This document shows, in pieces, positions 38,835 to 48,832 of a stretch of DNA of 64,000 bases. The position numbers and the translations under genes were made by a program. Numbering within the stretch: the stretch's first letter is position 1; each line of letters begins with the position of its first letter. Location: positions 79,219-143,218 of the forward strand of contig JBGSKO010000211.1 of NCBI GenBank assembly GCA_041741155.1, in the 5' to 3' direction. The stretch comes from M3007 sp041741155. Its GTDB lineage: Bacteria > Bacteroidota > Bacteroidia > Chitinophagales > Saprospiraceae. The notes under the pieces are model-generated. The model ran no database searches. It was not told the DNA's origin and was given only the letters and a program-made list of their open reading frames with translations.

Positions 38835-41825
38835 ATGCGCGTCGTCTTCAACTTATACCCGTTTTCGGAAAATCTTTACCTCCCCTCGGCTAATATCGTG
38901 CAGGTGGACCCAACCGGGCAACTGACCCACTTGATGCAAAAAGCTACGCCGGCTACCATTGGTACGTACGGTATCATAGCGACACCTGTACTCGCAGGTC
39001 TGTTCGACATCATCGAGCGGCTGTCGCCCAAAGCGTTGGAGGTAAAATTCAAGGCGCCCAAGGCCAAGACGGCCACTTCGCTGACGCAACTGCTGGCGCA
39101 AACGGAAACCAAAGCAACTGTGGAGGCGTACATCCACCGCGAACTTGACCAGTTCCTTTCGGAAATCGTGCGCCACAACCAGCCCATCACCCTCGATTCC
39201 GAGCGGCGCACCCTGGCCAAAGATGTGCAACTGCACCCTGCAACCGACGATCTGGTGCCGCACCTGTTTTTCCGAAAAACGGATGCGGGTATTGAGTACC
39301 GGTTTTCGCTGGGCAACGAAACGGAAAAATGGAGCATACGCGAGCACGACGCGTTCCCGCTGACCAATACCAACCCCGCGTGGGTGGTTGCCCGCTACAC
39401 CTTGTTTCGGGTACCGGGTATCAACGGCAATATGCTGCGTCCGTTTCGGAGCAAGGACGTCGTTCAAATTCCACCGGATAAAGTGCGGATGTATTTCCGA
39501 CAGTTCATCGCCAAAAACGCCGGACGCACGCAGATCGAGGCGGAGGGTTTTGCTGTTGAAACAGCCGATCGCTTGCGGACAGTACGCCTCGAACCTACCG
39601 AGCACTTGCTCGAAAAAACGTGGTTGCTCAAACCGGTGTTCGCGTACGATGGTGTCGAATTTCGCTACGGCGAACGGCGCGACAGGATCACGACGCTCGA
39701 TATTCCCGACGACGAAACCCGCGAGATCACTGTACACCTCGTTTGCCGCGACCAGGCTGCCGAGCAGGTTTTTATGGAAAAACTCCAAACCTTCGGCATG
39801 GAGGAAGACCACCGGATGTTTCGGTTGCCTACGGGCAGCGGCCTGCCCGACATCCTGCATTGGCTGACCAACCAGCGCTCCGCACTCGAACAGGCGGGTT
39901 TTATCCTTGACGCCCCACAAGTAGATGGCCGAACCCTGGCGCTTTTGCCCGCCGATATCACCGTGCGCTCCGAGGCTGCCGGCGACTGGTTCGACGTGCG
40001 CGGGCAGGTAGAAATCGGTGTCCATCGTTTTCCGTTTCACGTTTTCGTGCCATACTTGCGCGGTGGCAACCCCTATTTCCCGTTGCCGAACGATACCTTT
40101 TTCCTCATCCCCGACGAGTGGTTTGCGCGCTACAGCGATCTGGCCAAGTCGTTGCGCGAAGCCGGCGAGCACTTGCGTTTGCCCAAGGCGCTGTTCACGT
40201 TGCTGCAACCCGCTGCGGATGCTCCGGATGCCGATTTTCAGCCCATTGACCCCGAAAAAATTGATTACCACCCGCCTGCCGAGCTCAAGGCTACCTTACG
40301 CCCCTACCAGCTCCACGGCGTAAAATGGCTGATCGGGCACTTTCAGCACGGGTTTGGTGCCTGTTTGGCCGACGATATGGGCCTGGGGAAAACACTCCAG
40401 ACTATAGCAGCGCTGCTGTATGTCAAGCATAGCCCTGCAGGGGCGATGTCAGCTGAATTGGCGGGTATTTCCACCGATGAAAATAGTGATACCTCCTATT
40501 CTGCAGATCAAGTAGCCGGGCTAAATGTAACCACTTCCCTCCGGGGAAGCGGGGCGCAGTTCTCCCTTTTCCAATCCTACCAGGCTGAGATTCGTCCGTT
40601 GCAAGCCCTCATTATTCTGCCTGCATCGCTGGTATTCAACTGGCAGCGCGAACTGGCACAGTTTGCCCCGAGCCTGTTTGTGTATGCCCATTCCGGTCCC
40701 AAGCGGCTCAAGGATATCCGCGCTATCGCCGGGCACGATGTGGTGCTGACCACTTACCACACGGCGCGGCAGGATTTGGATTTGTTGGGCAAACTCGAAT
40801 GGCGAGCCATCGTGCTTGACGAGAGTCAGCAGATTAAAAACCGCGATTCGGAGGTATCCAAAGTGGTGCGGGCGTTGCGGGGACAGTTTAAAGTTTCTTT
40901 GTCCGGCACGCCCATCGAGAACTCCCTGGCTGATTTGTGGACGCAGATGGAGTTTATCAATCCCGATACGTTGGGTACGTTTCGGGAGTTTCGGGAGGCA
41001 TTTTTGCTGCCCATCGAAAAGGGCAGAGATGAGGTCGCCAAGCAGCGGCTGTTTTCGCGCATCCGACCGTTTTTCCTGCGTCGTACGAAGGAAGAGGTTG
41101 CGCCCGACCTGCCGGCGCTGACCGAGCAGATTTTTTATTCGGAAATGAATTCTGCGCAGCACAAGCAGTATGAAAAAACCAAATCTGCCGTGCGCAACGA
41201 AATCCTGAGCCTGTTTGATAACCCGAAAACGCGGGTCATGGCGCTGCAGGCGCTCATGCGGCTTCGGCAGTTGGCCAATCACCCTGCGCTCGTGGAGCCT
41301 GAGACGGCTCTGGGCAGCGGCAAGTTTGATGATGTGCTGGCCCAGTGGGATACCGTGCAACGGGCCGGGCACAAGGTTTTGTTTTTCAGCAGTTTTGAAA
41401 AACATCTGCAACTCTTCCGCAGAGAATTTGAGCAGCGCCGCCTCCCGTACGCGTGGCTTACGGGTGATACGGCAGTGCCCGATCGTGCCCGCGAGGTTGG
41501 GCGCTTTCAGGATGATCCGGCGGTGCAAGCATTTTTCATGACCGTGAAGGCCGGCGGGGTAGGCCTCAACCTGACTGCCGCCGACTACGTATTCCTGCTT
41601 GATCCCTGGTGGAATCCGGCAGTAGAGGACCAGGCTATTGCCCGCGCGCATCGGATTGGCCAGACGCGACCGGTGACGGCCCTGCGGTTCATCGCTCGTG
41701 ATACGATTGAGGAAAAAATTCGCCAGCTCCAGGAGCGGAAAAAACAGCTTGGGCTGGAGTTTTTCGCTGCCGGCTCGGAGGCGCCGACGCTGACTCGGGC
41801 AGAGTTGGAGGGGTTGTTGGGATGA
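38835..41825 (+). CDS. SNF2-family DEAD/DEAH-box helicase
   Basis: A 996-residue Swi2/Snf2 ATPase (HepA-like). N-terminal 1-480 is a beta-rich region of unknown role. Motor domains: motif I LADDMGLGKTLQTIAALL (about 517), motif Ia LIILPASLVFNWQREL, motif II DESQ in VLDESQQIKNRDSE, motif III SLSGTPIENSLADLW, motif V VKAGGVGLNLTAADYVFLLDPWWNP, motif VI IARAHRIGQTRPV. Between motifs I and Ia is a 45-residue hydrophilic insert (AMSAELAGISTDENSDTS begins it). ATG 38835 is preferred to GTG 38793, which lies in a dispersed repeat. Likely role: chromatin or transcription-complex remodelling; partner unknown. Confidence 0.93.
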   Translation: MRVVFNLYPFSENLYLPSANIVQVDPTGQLTHLMQKATPATIGTYGIIATPVLAGLFDIIERLSPKALEVKFKAPKAKTATSLTQLLAQTETKATVEAYIHRELDQFLSEIVRHNQPITLDSERRTLAKDVQLHPATDDLVPHLFFRKTDAGIEYRFSLGNETEKWSIREHDAFPLTNTNPAWVVARYTLFRVPGINGNMLRPFRSKDVVQIPPDKVRMYFRQFIAKNAGRTQIEAEGFAVETADRLRTVRLEPTEHLLEKTWLLKPVFAYDGVEFRYGERRDRITTLDIPDDETREITVHLVCRDQAAEQVFMEKLQTFGMEEDHRMFRLPTGSGLPDILHWLTNQRSALEQAGFILDAPQVDGRTLALLPADITVRSEAAGDWFDVRGQVEIGVHRFPFHVFVPYLRGGNPYFPLPNDTFFLIPDEWFARYSDLAKSLREAGEHLRLPKALFTLLQPAADAPDADFQPIDPEKIDYHPPAELKATLRPYQLHGVKWLIGHFQHGFGACLADDMGLGKTLQTIAALLYVKHSPAGAMSAELAGISTDENSDTSYSADQVAGLNVTTSLRGSGAQFSLFQSYQAEIRPLQALIILPASLVFNWQRELAQFAPSLFVYAHSGPKRLKDIRAIAGHDVVLTTYHTARQDLDLLGKLEWRAIVLDESQQIKNRDSEVSKVVRALRGQFKVSLSGTPIENSLADLWTQMEFINPDTLGTFREFREAFLLPIEKGRDEVAKQRLFSRIRPFFLRRTKEEVAPDLPALTEQIFYSEMNSAQHKQYEKTKSAVRNEILSLFDNPKTRVMALQALMRLRQLANHPALVEPETALGSGKFDDVLAQWDTVQRAGHKVLFFSSFEKHLQLFRREFEQRRLPYAWLTGDTAVPDRAREVGRFQDDPAVQAFFMTVKAGGVGLNLTAADYVFLLDPWWNPAVEDQAIARAHRIGQTRPVTALRFIARDTIEEKIRQLQERKKQLGLEFFAAGSEAPTLTRAELEGLLG

Positions 41826-42319
41826 GGGGGCAAGGGAAAGGCAAAATTTCGAACGACAAAAGGCAAGGTAACCCACTGATCGGGATTGAAAAATGCCCGC
41901 CGGGCGATGAGCCTCGGCGGGCGGCCAAAATTACCGGATGGGCGGCTTTTCCTGCTGCTAAATCCCCGGTTCATATCGTCACAAGGATTAAAACTACCCT
42001 CGTTTAGGTCAAGATGATATTATCTTGTTTGTATCTCCGAATATGCTCGCGGTCGCCCCCAACCTACAAGCACCTTGCGGTAGCCTGCGGTCGGAGACAA
42101 CGCGTCGTTGGAGTTATACCGGCTTCATGGTTCTGCGGCCCGGTAGACCGCTGTTTGTTTTCTCATGCTCCCCCGGAATATGCCACCAAGATGCAGTGCC
42201 CTATTCCATCTGTGCAAGCACCCTAAAACATTGATAGAAATTTAATATGTTTTTAATGCATTGATAAAAAGCGTGTTGTGGTTTTTATTTTTGGTTTTTG
42301 TAACGTCATTTTGTATAAA
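41826..42319. other. Intergenic region between SNF2 and DUF937 genes without recognised gene
   Basis: About 490 bases between convergent genes. Only short open frames of up to 70 codons occur, with no family resemblance. A small dyad CAAGAT/ATCTTG lies at 42010-42027. A TTG, 22 bases, TATTTTTG arrangement on the plus strand (42261-42293) resembles a promoter, but the sequence is so AT-rich that chance is a good explanation. Confidence 0.4.
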
Positions 42320-42354
42320 AAACGCCCCGTTCAGTATCACTGAACGGGGCGTTT
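42320..42354 (-). terminator. Intrinsic terminator of the DUF937 gene
   Basis: A perfect 16-bp stem (42320-42335 with 42339-42354, GC-rich core CGCCCCGTTCAG) and a 3-base loop. In minus-strand RNA it is followed by a run of U, as expected for termination of the DUF937 gene, whose stop is at 42383. Confidence 0.85.
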
Positions 42355-42382
42355 AGGATGCCCTTTACGGCAAGGTGCGGTA

Positions 42383-43015
42383 TTAGCGTTTGCCGAGAAT
42401 CCCGCCAAGAATTTGGCCAAAGAGTCCACCGCCGCCTTGCTGTTGTTGTTGTTGCTGCTGGCCACCGCCGAGCACACCGCCAAGCACGCTGCCGATCAGG
42501 TCGCCAAAGCCGCCCGACTGGGCATTTTGGGCTGAACCCATCAGAATTTGTGCCAGGCCGCCCAGATCGAGACCACCCGAACTTTTCGCACGCCCCAAAA
42601 CGCCCATCACGATGGGTGCCAGGATGGGCATGAGTTTCATGATCTGGTCCATGTTCAGGCCCGAACTCTGGCTGACTTGCTGAGCAGCCGTTTCCTGGCG
42701 ATCGCCGAGAATGTGCCCGAGGATGCCTGCGCCATTCAACGCGTTGGGCGCTACTTGGGCATTGCCTTGCGACATGCCACCGAGGAGGCCGGCGAGATCG
42801 TCCAGCACACTGCCGTCGTGGTCACGGTCGAGTGCCGACATCAGGGAGGTCAACCCGCCTTCGTTGGTAGCGTTGTTGGCCAAGCCGCCCACCAGTGTAG
42901 CGAAAATGCCACTGGCTGCATTTGCAGTTTGTTCTTTGGGCGCCCCGATCTGTTGGCTCATTTGTTCAAGTACATTGTCGGAGAGTTGGCTTTGGAGCAG
43001 GTCCATCAAATCCAT
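42383..43015 (-). CDS. DUF937 domain-containing protein
   Basis: A 210-residue protein with the DUF937/YidB-like pattern: N-terminal MDLMDLLQSQLSDNVLEQMS, repeated Gly/Ala helices (FATLVGGLANNATNEGG, VLDDLAGLLGG, AGILGHILGDRQ) and LMPILAPIVMGVLGR. The C-terminus is a low-complexity tail of Gly and eight consecutive Gln. No signal peptide. Function of the family is unknown. It ends at a very strong terminator. Confidence 0.85.
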   Translation of the reverse strand: MDLMDLLQSQLSDNVLEQMSQQIGAPKEQTANAASGIFATLVGGLANNATNEGGLTSLMSALDRDHDGSVLDDLAGLLGGMSQGNAQVAPNALNGAGILGHILGDRQETAAQQVSQSSGLNMDQIMKLMPILAPIVMGVLGRAKSSGGLDLGGLAQILMGSAQNAQSGGFGDLIGSVLGGVLGGGQQQQQQQQGGGGLFGQILGGILGKR

Positions 43016-43296
43016 AAGTTGGAAATTTTATGTGTAAAAAAAGAATAAGGTGCGTATGTAAACAACCAGTTGGAGGAGTTGCCTGAACAAGGGCGGTTTC
43101 GACGTATGCAATTTGAAAAAGCAACAAGATTACCCCGTATTTTTTCAAATTGTGGCTAACACGGCACAAATTTGGCTCTTTGAGCAAAAATTTTCAGCAT
43201 CAACGAGTTAATTTTAAGAAAAGCCTGACTTTTACGCTGTCTCGCGTCCAACAAAGCGATTTTAAGCAGCGTTCACGCAGACACTGATCTCTTCAA

Positions 43297-43890
43297 ATGG
43301 ATTACCGCGCCGCCAAATATTACATCCTGGCCAAGTTGCGTACGGAACTGTCCGATAAACTTCTTTATCACGGACTACACCATACGCTGGACGTGCTCCA
43401 GGCAGCCAAGGCCCTTTGCGAAAGCGAAGGGGTTCGCGGGCATTCGGCTACGTTAGTCAAAACAGCGGCGCTCTTCCATGATGCCGGGTTCATTCACAAT
43501 AAACACGCCGGCCACGAATATGAAGGCTGCCTGATGGCCCGGTCTGTACTGCCTGGCTTCGGCTACTCTGGCAGCGACATCGAAACGATCTGCGGGATGA
43601 TCATGGCTACCAAAATCCCGCAATCGCCCACTAATCTGCTGGAAGAAATCATCTGTGACGCCGATCTGGACTACCTGGGGCGCGACGATTTTTTCAGTAT
43701 CGGCACATCGCTTTTCCAGGAACTGTCGGCATATAACCTGCTCCATGGCGAACAAGCATGGAACCGCCTGCAGGTTAGTTTCCTTTCCGGGCACCATTTC
43801 CATACCCAAACTAACAAAACCCTGCGCGAGCCGGTGAAACAGCAATACCTGACAGCGTTAAAAGGTCTGGTAGCAACCTACGAGGTGTAG
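43297..43890 (+). CDS. HD-domain phosphohydrolase-like protein
   Basis: A 197-residue protein of the HD superfamily. Metal-binding residues are seen as His in YHGLHHTLDVLQ, HD in LFHDAGFIHNKHAGHE, and the distal Asp in ICDADLDYLGRDDF. The size and pattern match predicted metal-dependent phosphohydrolases that are sometimes fused to adenylate cyclases. Substrate, perhaps a nucleotide, is unknown. It stands alone; the preceding 280 bases hold no gene. Confidence 0.85.
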   Translation: MDYRAAKYYILAKLRTELSDKLLYHGLHHTLDVLQAAKALCESEGVRGHSATLVKTAALFHDAGFIHNKHAGHEYEGCLMARSVLPGFGYSGSDIETICGMIMATKIPQSPTNLLEEIICDADLDYLGRDDFFSIGTSLFQELSAYNLLHGEQAWNRLQVSFLSGHHFHTQTNKTLREPVKQQYLTALKGLVATYEV

Positions 43891-44050
43891 AACAACGCGC
43901 TCCATGCGCCGGTAAAATCTCCGGCATTTTCAAAAGAACAGTCGCCTATTGTCGCTTCAGCGCTTGTTGCCTGCCGGGAACCCTAAACAGTATTGAACAA
44001 TTTCCCCACCTTTGCGTCTCGTTTGACCGATTCGTAGAACTTCCACAGCA

Positions 44051-46150
44051 ATGCCCAATCTTTCGTTTCAATATCCTGCCTGGTTTTTGATTTTTTGCGC
44101 CCTGTTGGGCTTAGGGTATGCCCTCCTGTTGTACTACCGCGACACAACGTTTCGCGAACAATCCCCCATGCTCAACCGCTGGCTGGGAGGACTTCGGTGG
44201 CTCACGGTGACGCTTATTAGCGCGTTACTGCTGGCGCCACTGCTCAAAAGTGTCCTCACAGAAACTAAAAAACCGGTGGTCGTGCTTGCGCAGGACGTAT
44301 CCGAGAGTGTGGGCGCCGAACTGCAAGGCGCCACGCTGGAGCAGTACAAAAAAGACTGGGGTAACCTGCGCGACAATCTTTCCGAGGAATATGAAGTACA
44401 TGAGCTGGCCTTTGGCGATGAGGTGCGCGAAGGGGTGGATTTCAAATTTTCAGACAAAGTAAGTAACCTCTCCAAAGTCATGCGCGAGGTGTACGACCGC
44501 TATGGCGCTCAAAACCTCGGCGCAGTAGTGATGGCCTCCGACGGCATCTACAATCAGGGCAGTAATCCGGCTTATTCGGGCGCCCAGCTTGCAGCGCCGA
44601 TTTTCACCGTTGCCCTGGGCGATACCACACCCCGAAAGGACTTGCTGGTCAAACGGGTGTTTCACAATAAAATCGCGTACCTCGGCGACAAATTTTCGGT
44701 CCAAATTGACGTGGCTGCTGCTAACTGCGCCGGTGCGCAATCGGTGCTTACGATCAGTAAAATGGATGGCGATAAAACCCGCACCCTGCAGTCGTTTCCA
44801 ATTGCAGTGGCCGGCAACGATTTTTTCCTTACCAAAGAAGTACTGCTCGACGCAGATCAGCCGGGTGTTGCCCACTATCGGGTTAGTCTCGCTAAAATAG
44901 CCGGAGAACGCTCGGCGATCAATAATGTCCGGGATGTTTTCATTGACGTGCTGGATGCCCGGCAAAAAATTCTGATGCTCGCAAACGGCCCCCACCCCGA
45001 TATTTCGGCGCTGCGCCAAACGCTTGAGGGAAACAAAAACTATCAAGTGACGGTGGCTTACGTCGGCGAACCGGGCCTTGACGTAACCAAGTTCGATTTT
45101 GTAGTGCTGCACAACCTGCCCTCCAGTGCCAATGACATTTCGGGTTTGCTGAGTACGCTGAATACCAAGCGCATCCCCCGGCTGTTCATTGCGGGCATGC
45201 AGACCAACTACGTCGCGTTGGCGCGGGCACAAAGCCTCGCCAGTGTGCAAAGTAATGGGCAGCAAAGCGACGACGTGCAGGGAAAATTATCGGCGCAGTT
45301 TGCTGCGTTTTCGCTCAGCCCCGAACTCGCCGCCGAACTGCCCAAGTTCAACCCGCTGACCAGCGCATTCGGCAATTTCGCAGCCTCACCCCAGGCTCAA
45401 GTCGTTCTCTGGAAGCGCATAGGGAAGGTAGATACGGAACAACCATTGCTCGCCATCGGCGAAACCGACGGTATCAAATCTGGTCTGTTCCTCGGCGAGG
45501 GACTGTGGAAATGGCGGCTCTTCGATTACATGCAACACAATAACCACCAGATTTTTGAAGAATTGGTGGGAAAAACCGTGCAATACCTGACCCTTAAGGA
45601 AGACAAACGCAAGTTCCGCGTGACACTGGACCAAAATATTTTCAACGAAAACGAAGCCGTCTCGTTTGGCGCTGAACTGTACAACGACAACTATGAACTC
45701 ACCAATGCGCCGGACGTGGCCATGTCCATTCGCAATGCGCAAGGCAAGGAGTTCCTGTATACATTCAATAAGCTGGGCAAAGCCTACACCCTTAACGCCG
45801 GTATTTTGCCGGTCGGCAATTACACCTTCCGCTCCACGACCAATTTCAACGGGCAAAAGCTACTCTATGAAGGCCGTTTCAGCGTGCAACCGATCCAGTT
45901 GGAATTGTTTGCTACCACGGCTAATCATGCCGCACTCCGGCAACTGAGCACCCAATATGGCGGCGAAACTGTTTTGCCTGCTAACCTGGCCAGCATCGCC
46001 GAAAAAATCAAGACATCAGGCAAAATCAAGCCGGTGATTTACCAGAGCACACGAACCAACCCACTCATCAATCTGAAGTGGATATTCCTGCTACTTGCCG
46101 GTTTGTTGTCTCTGGAGTGGTTTTTGAGAAGGTACTTTGGAGCGTATTAA
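44051..46150 (+). CDS. Membrane protein with VWA-like domain
   Basis: A 699-residue inner-membrane protein: two N-terminal helices (about 10-28 and 52-70), a von Willebrand A-like region (VVVLAQDVSESVG in place of the MIDAS DxSxS, then GAVVMASDGIYNQGSNP), a long periplasmic part with a glutamine-amidotransferase-like fold (KILMLANGPHPDISALRQTL, FDFVVLHNLPS) and a C-terminal helix (about 675-692). Bacteroidota carry such proteins of unknown role next to or apart from Bat/MoxR operons. The MIDAS motif DxSxS is preserved as DVSES. It ends at a bidirectional terminator. Confidence 0.78.
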   Translation: MPNLSFQYPAWFLIFCALLGLGYALLLYYRDTTFREQSPMLNRWLGGLRWLTVTLISALLLAPLLKSVLTETKKPVVVLAQDVSESVGAELQGATLEQYKKDWGNLRDNLSEEYEVHELAFGDEVREGVDFKFSDKVSNLSKVMREVYDRYGAQNLGAVVMASDGIYNQGSNPAYSGAQLAAPIFTVALGDTTPRKDLLVKRVFHNKIAYLGDKFSVQIDVAAANCAGAQSVLTISKMDGDKTRTLQSFPIAVAGNDFFLTKEVLLDADQPGVAHYRVSLAKIAGERSAINNVRDVFIDVLDARQKILMLANGPHPDISALRQTLEGNKNYQVTVAYVGEPGLDVTKFDFVVLHNLPSSANDISGLLSTLNTKRIPRLFIAGMQTNYVALARAQSLASVQSNGQQSDDVQGKLSAQFAAFSLSPELAAELPKFNPLTSAFGNFAASPQAQVVLWKRIGKVDTEQPLLAIGETDGIKSGLFLGEGLWKWRLFDYMQHNNHQIFEELVGKTVQYLTLKEDKRKFRVTLDQNIFNENEAVSFGAELYNDNYELTNAPDVAMSIRNAQGKEFLYTFNKLGKAYTLNAGILPVGNYTFRSTTNFNGQKLLYEGRFSVQPIQLELFATTANHAALRQLSTQYGGETVLPANLASIAEKIKTSGKIKPVIYQSTRTNPLINLKWIFLLLAGLLSLEWFLRRYFGAY

Positions 46151-46168
46151 CGGTTTTTACGCCTTAAA

Positions 46169-46209
46169 AAAACAAGAGCCATCCCGGGGATCGGGATGGC
46201 TCTTGTTTT
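46169..46209. terminator. Bidirectional terminator
   Basis: An 18-bp perfect stem (46169-46186 with 46192-46209) with a 5-base loop, flanked by A-runs on the left and T-runs on the right, lies between the convergent VWA-like and Cys-rich protein genes and can serve both. Confidence 0.85.
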
Positions 46210-46229
46210 AATCCTGAAATAGGTGATAC

Positions 46230-46670
46230 TTATTTCTGTGCATCAGCTTTGCCTGCTTTGGAAGCGCAGCAAGATTTACCAGCGCCGGCGCCACCAGCGC
46301 ATGCTTTAGCACCGTCTTTACCGGCGCAAGCTTTCATTTCTTCAGCCGAGCAGGATTTTTTCACCATGCCGGTTTGGCCTTCAGCGACAGCGCCTTTCGG
46401 AGCCACATTCACGAAGGTACTGGTAGCTTCGTCAAATTGAACACTGACGAATTTCACATTGCCTTGAGCATCGGATTCTTTGCGAACGTAGGAAACCGAG
46501 CCGTCTTCAGCCATACGCTTTTCGATGGAAGCATCGGAAGTAGCCGCTTTGGCGGATTTGGAAGCGCAGCAGGATTTGCTGGCAGAAGCTGCACCCTGGC
46601 AGCTTTGAGCGTTAGCGGCAGAAATGCCAAGTACAAAGAGGAAAGAGAAAAGAAAAAGTCCTTTTTTCAT
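46230..46670 (-). CDS. Small exported Cys-rich protein with KSCCASK repeats
   Basis: A 146-residue protein I cannot assign. Signal peptide MKKGLFLFSFLFVLGISAANAQ, then two near-identical Cys-rich motifs, SKSCCASKSAKA near residue 31 and GKSCCASKAGKA near the C-terminus, with further Cys in KKSCSAEEMKACAGKDGAKACAGG (cores KKSCSAEEMKAC and AKACAGG). The middle (VSYVRKESDAQGNVKFVSVQFDEATSTFVNV) is a short beta region. The CC pairs suggest metal binding or disulfides. ATG 46670 is favoured; a promoter with both elements lies at 46722-46750. Confidence 0.7.
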   Translation of the reverse strand: MKKGLFLFSFLFVLGISAANAQSCQGAASASKSCCASKSAKAATSDASIEKRMAEDGSVSYVRKESDAQGNVKFVSVQFDEATSTFVNVAPKGAVAEGQTGMVKKSCSAEEMKACAGKDGAKACAGGAGAGKSCCASKAGKADAQK

Positions 46671-46721
46671 AACGAGAAACATTTTTTTGTGAATCAGATA
46701 GGTACTGGTTAAAATCGAGTT

Positions 46722-46750
46722 CAAAAGTAAGCTGTTATAGGGATATGCAA
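46722..46750 (-). promoter_or_regulatory. Promoter of the Cys-rich protein gene
   Basis: On the minus strand TTG (46750-46748), 18 bases, TACTTTTG (46729-46722), a full Bacteroidota promoter about 50 bases before the ATG. Confidence 0.55.
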
Positions 46751-46829
46751 AGGTTTTTTTGAGAAACCTTAACATTAGTCGTTTCCACCATTTCTCCTAC
46801 TTTCGCCGGCGAATGAACGGATTCAAGTC

Positions 46830-48812
46830 ATGTCAAAACAGAAAATAACCAAACAGGCCCCTAAAACTGCCCTGCGTAAACAGCCTGTCGGCCCAAACCC
46901 GGACCGCACAAACAGCAATCGAACCACTGGCGCACTAGGGCCTGCATGGATCGGCTTGCTGGCAGCATTACTCGGATTTGTCCTGTACATTAACACATTT
47001 GGACATATTTACTGCCTCGACGATTACTCGGTTATCAAGGAAAACTGGGTAACAAAAGGCGGGCTGAAGAACATCGGTCTGATGTTTTCCACAGAATACC
47101 GCTACGGCGCGTGGAACAGTCCCGGCTCGTTGTATCGCCCCTTTTCGCTGCTTATTTTTTCGTTGCAGTGGCAACTTTCCCCCGATAACCCTGCCGTAGG
47201 GCACATCATGAACGCCATCATGTACGGCCTGAGCGGATGGTTGCTCTGGATTACCTGGCGGCGCATCCTGAGCGGATATCACCCCATTGTACCGGCACTG
47301 GCTGTCTTGTTTTTTATCGCGCACCCCGTGCACACGGAGGTGGTGGCTAATATCAAAAGTCTCGACGAAATTCTGGCGCTGTTTTTCTGCACCGCATCGC
47401 TCTACGGTATCTGGCGTTACTTCGAATCTAAAAAAACCGGCTGGCTGACGTTGGCCGTGCTTTCGTACGCAGTGGCCATGTTTTCCAAAGAAAGCTCGAT
47501 CACCTTTTTGGCGCTGATTCCGATGACAATCTGGTTTTTCACAGACCGGTCGTTGAGCCAAAACATGCGGATCTCGGCACTTTTTCTCCTCCCTGCACTC
47601 ATCTTTTTGTTTATTCGGCACCAGGTGCTCAGCGCCCAGCCTTACCAGGAAGTGTACTCGGCGCTCGATAATTTTATCGTGGCCGCCAAAGATCCCGCGA
47701 CGCGTTTTGCTTCGGCTTTTATGATGTGCGGCTTGTACCTGAAAACGCTGGTATTCCCGTATCCGCTCGTCAGCGACCTCGGTTTTCCCCAAATGAAACT
47801 CGTGACGTTTGCCGACTGGCGGGCGCTGACCGGCTTTTTCCTCTATGTGGGTATGTTTGTCTGGGCGTTGCTGAACCTGCGCAAAAAACATATCCTGTCC
47901 TTCGCGATCCTGTTTTACCTGATTGCCTTTTCGCTGTTCAGCAATGTGCTCATGCTCATCGGTACCTCCTACGGAGAACGGGTGTTGTATGTCCCATCTA
48001 TGGGATTTGCTCTGGGCCTGGCGGGTTTACTTGCAATTCTGTTCAAAATCAAACCCGAAACCGAGGCTACGCCTTCGGAGCAAGTGCGTAATCCCAACGG
48101 AAAAGGGATGCTCGTATGGGGCGTGGCCGGCGCTATTTTGCTGGCATATAGCATCAAAACCGTGATGCGTAATCCAGCCTGGTACACCAGCTACACGCTG
48201 TATCAGGCCGATATTCCGCACGCGCCCAACTGCGCGAAACTGAACTACCACCTCGGCATCGAAACCATCAAGGAAGGTATGGTGGAGGAAACCGGAGTAG
48301 TGACCGATACGGTTTGGGTAAACAAGTCTATTGCATATTACACCCGAGCGATGGAGCTATTCCCTGAATACCACGATGCTTACGGCAGTCGCGGGTTGGC
48401 TTATTTCCGGTTGGGCAAATATGACCAGGCTTTTAGCGACTACCAACAGGCGCTCAAGCACCGCCCCAACGACGACAAGGTGCTTTCCAACCTCGGCTTC
48501 ATCTATTTCCTGCGCCAGCAACTGGACTCTGCCGAAACGGTCTATCGCAAATCGGTAGCGATCAATCCGCGCTTCATTGATGCCCGGCGCAACCTCGGCG
48601 CGGTTCTGGCGATGCAGCGGCGCTTCCCGGAAGCTATTGACCAGTGGCAGGAGGGCCTGAAGTATGAACCGGATAATTCCACGCTGTTGCACTATATCGG
48701 ATCGGCGTACAAGGACATGGGCCAACCCGAACAAGCCAAACCCTGGCTGGACCGGGCAGCTGCGGCCAAAACAGTAGAAGACGCAGCAAAAGCGCGGCCC
48801 AAAAAGGAATAA
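46830..48812 (+). CDS. TMTC-like multi-span membrane protein with C-terminal TPRs
   Basis: A 660-residue protein with about ten membrane segments (38-440) and a C-terminal TPR block (about 475-640: AYGSRGLAYFRLGKYDQAFSDYQQAL, NLGFIYFLRQQLDSAETVYRKSVAINP as cores). The membrane part follows the GT-C/TMTC plan: LDDYSVIKENWVTKGG in the first loop (acidic pair LDD), YRPFSLL, HPVHTEVVANIKSLDEILALFF and FSKESSITFLAL. Eukaryotic TMTC proteins are O-mannosyltransferases; bacterial relatives are presumed glycosyltransferases, and the substrate here is unknown. Confidence 0.83.
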   Translation: MSKQKITKQAPKTALRKQPVGPNPDRTNSNRTTGALGPAWIGLLAALLGFVLYINTFGHIYCLDDYSVIKENWVTKGGLKNIGLMFSTEYRYGAWNSPGSLYRPFSLLIFSLQWQLSPDNPAVGHIMNAIMYGLSGWLLWITWRRILSGYHPIVPALAVLFFIAHPVHTEVVANIKSLDEILALFFCTASLYGIWRYFESKKTGWLTLAVLSYAVAMFSKESSITFLALIPMTIWFFTDRSLSQNMRISALFLLPALIFLFIRHQVLSAQPYQEVYSALDNFIVAAKDPATRFASAFMMCGLYLKTLVFPYPLVSDLGFPQMKLVTFADWRALTGFFLYVGMFVWALLNLRKKHILSFAILFYLIAFSLFSNVLMLIGTSYGERVLYVPSMGFALGLAGLLAILFKIKPETEATPSEQVRNPNGKGMLVWGVAGAILLAYSIKTVMRNPAWYTSYTLYQADIPHAPNCAKLNYHLGIETIKEGMVEETGVVTDTVWVNKSIAYYTRAMELFPEYHDAYGSRGLAYFRLGKYDQAFSDYQQALKHRPNDDKVLSNLGFIYFLRQQLDSAETVYRKSVAINPRFIDARRNLGAVLAMQRRFPEAIDQWQEGLKYEPDNSTLLHYIGSAYKDMGQPEQAKPWLDRAAAAKTVEDAAKARPKKE

Positions 48813-48832
48813 GGGCGGTTTTCCAAAAAAGA

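Noticed and set aside
42014..42234. Small genes of about 70 codons between SNF2 and DUF937
   Set aside because: Overlapping frames in several phases, no family resemblance, no promoter or start context.
41826..42300. tRNA, tmRNA or RNase P RNA in the large gap
   Set aside because: No CCA-ended cloverleaf, tmRNA ends or P4-type motifs were found on either strand by reading.
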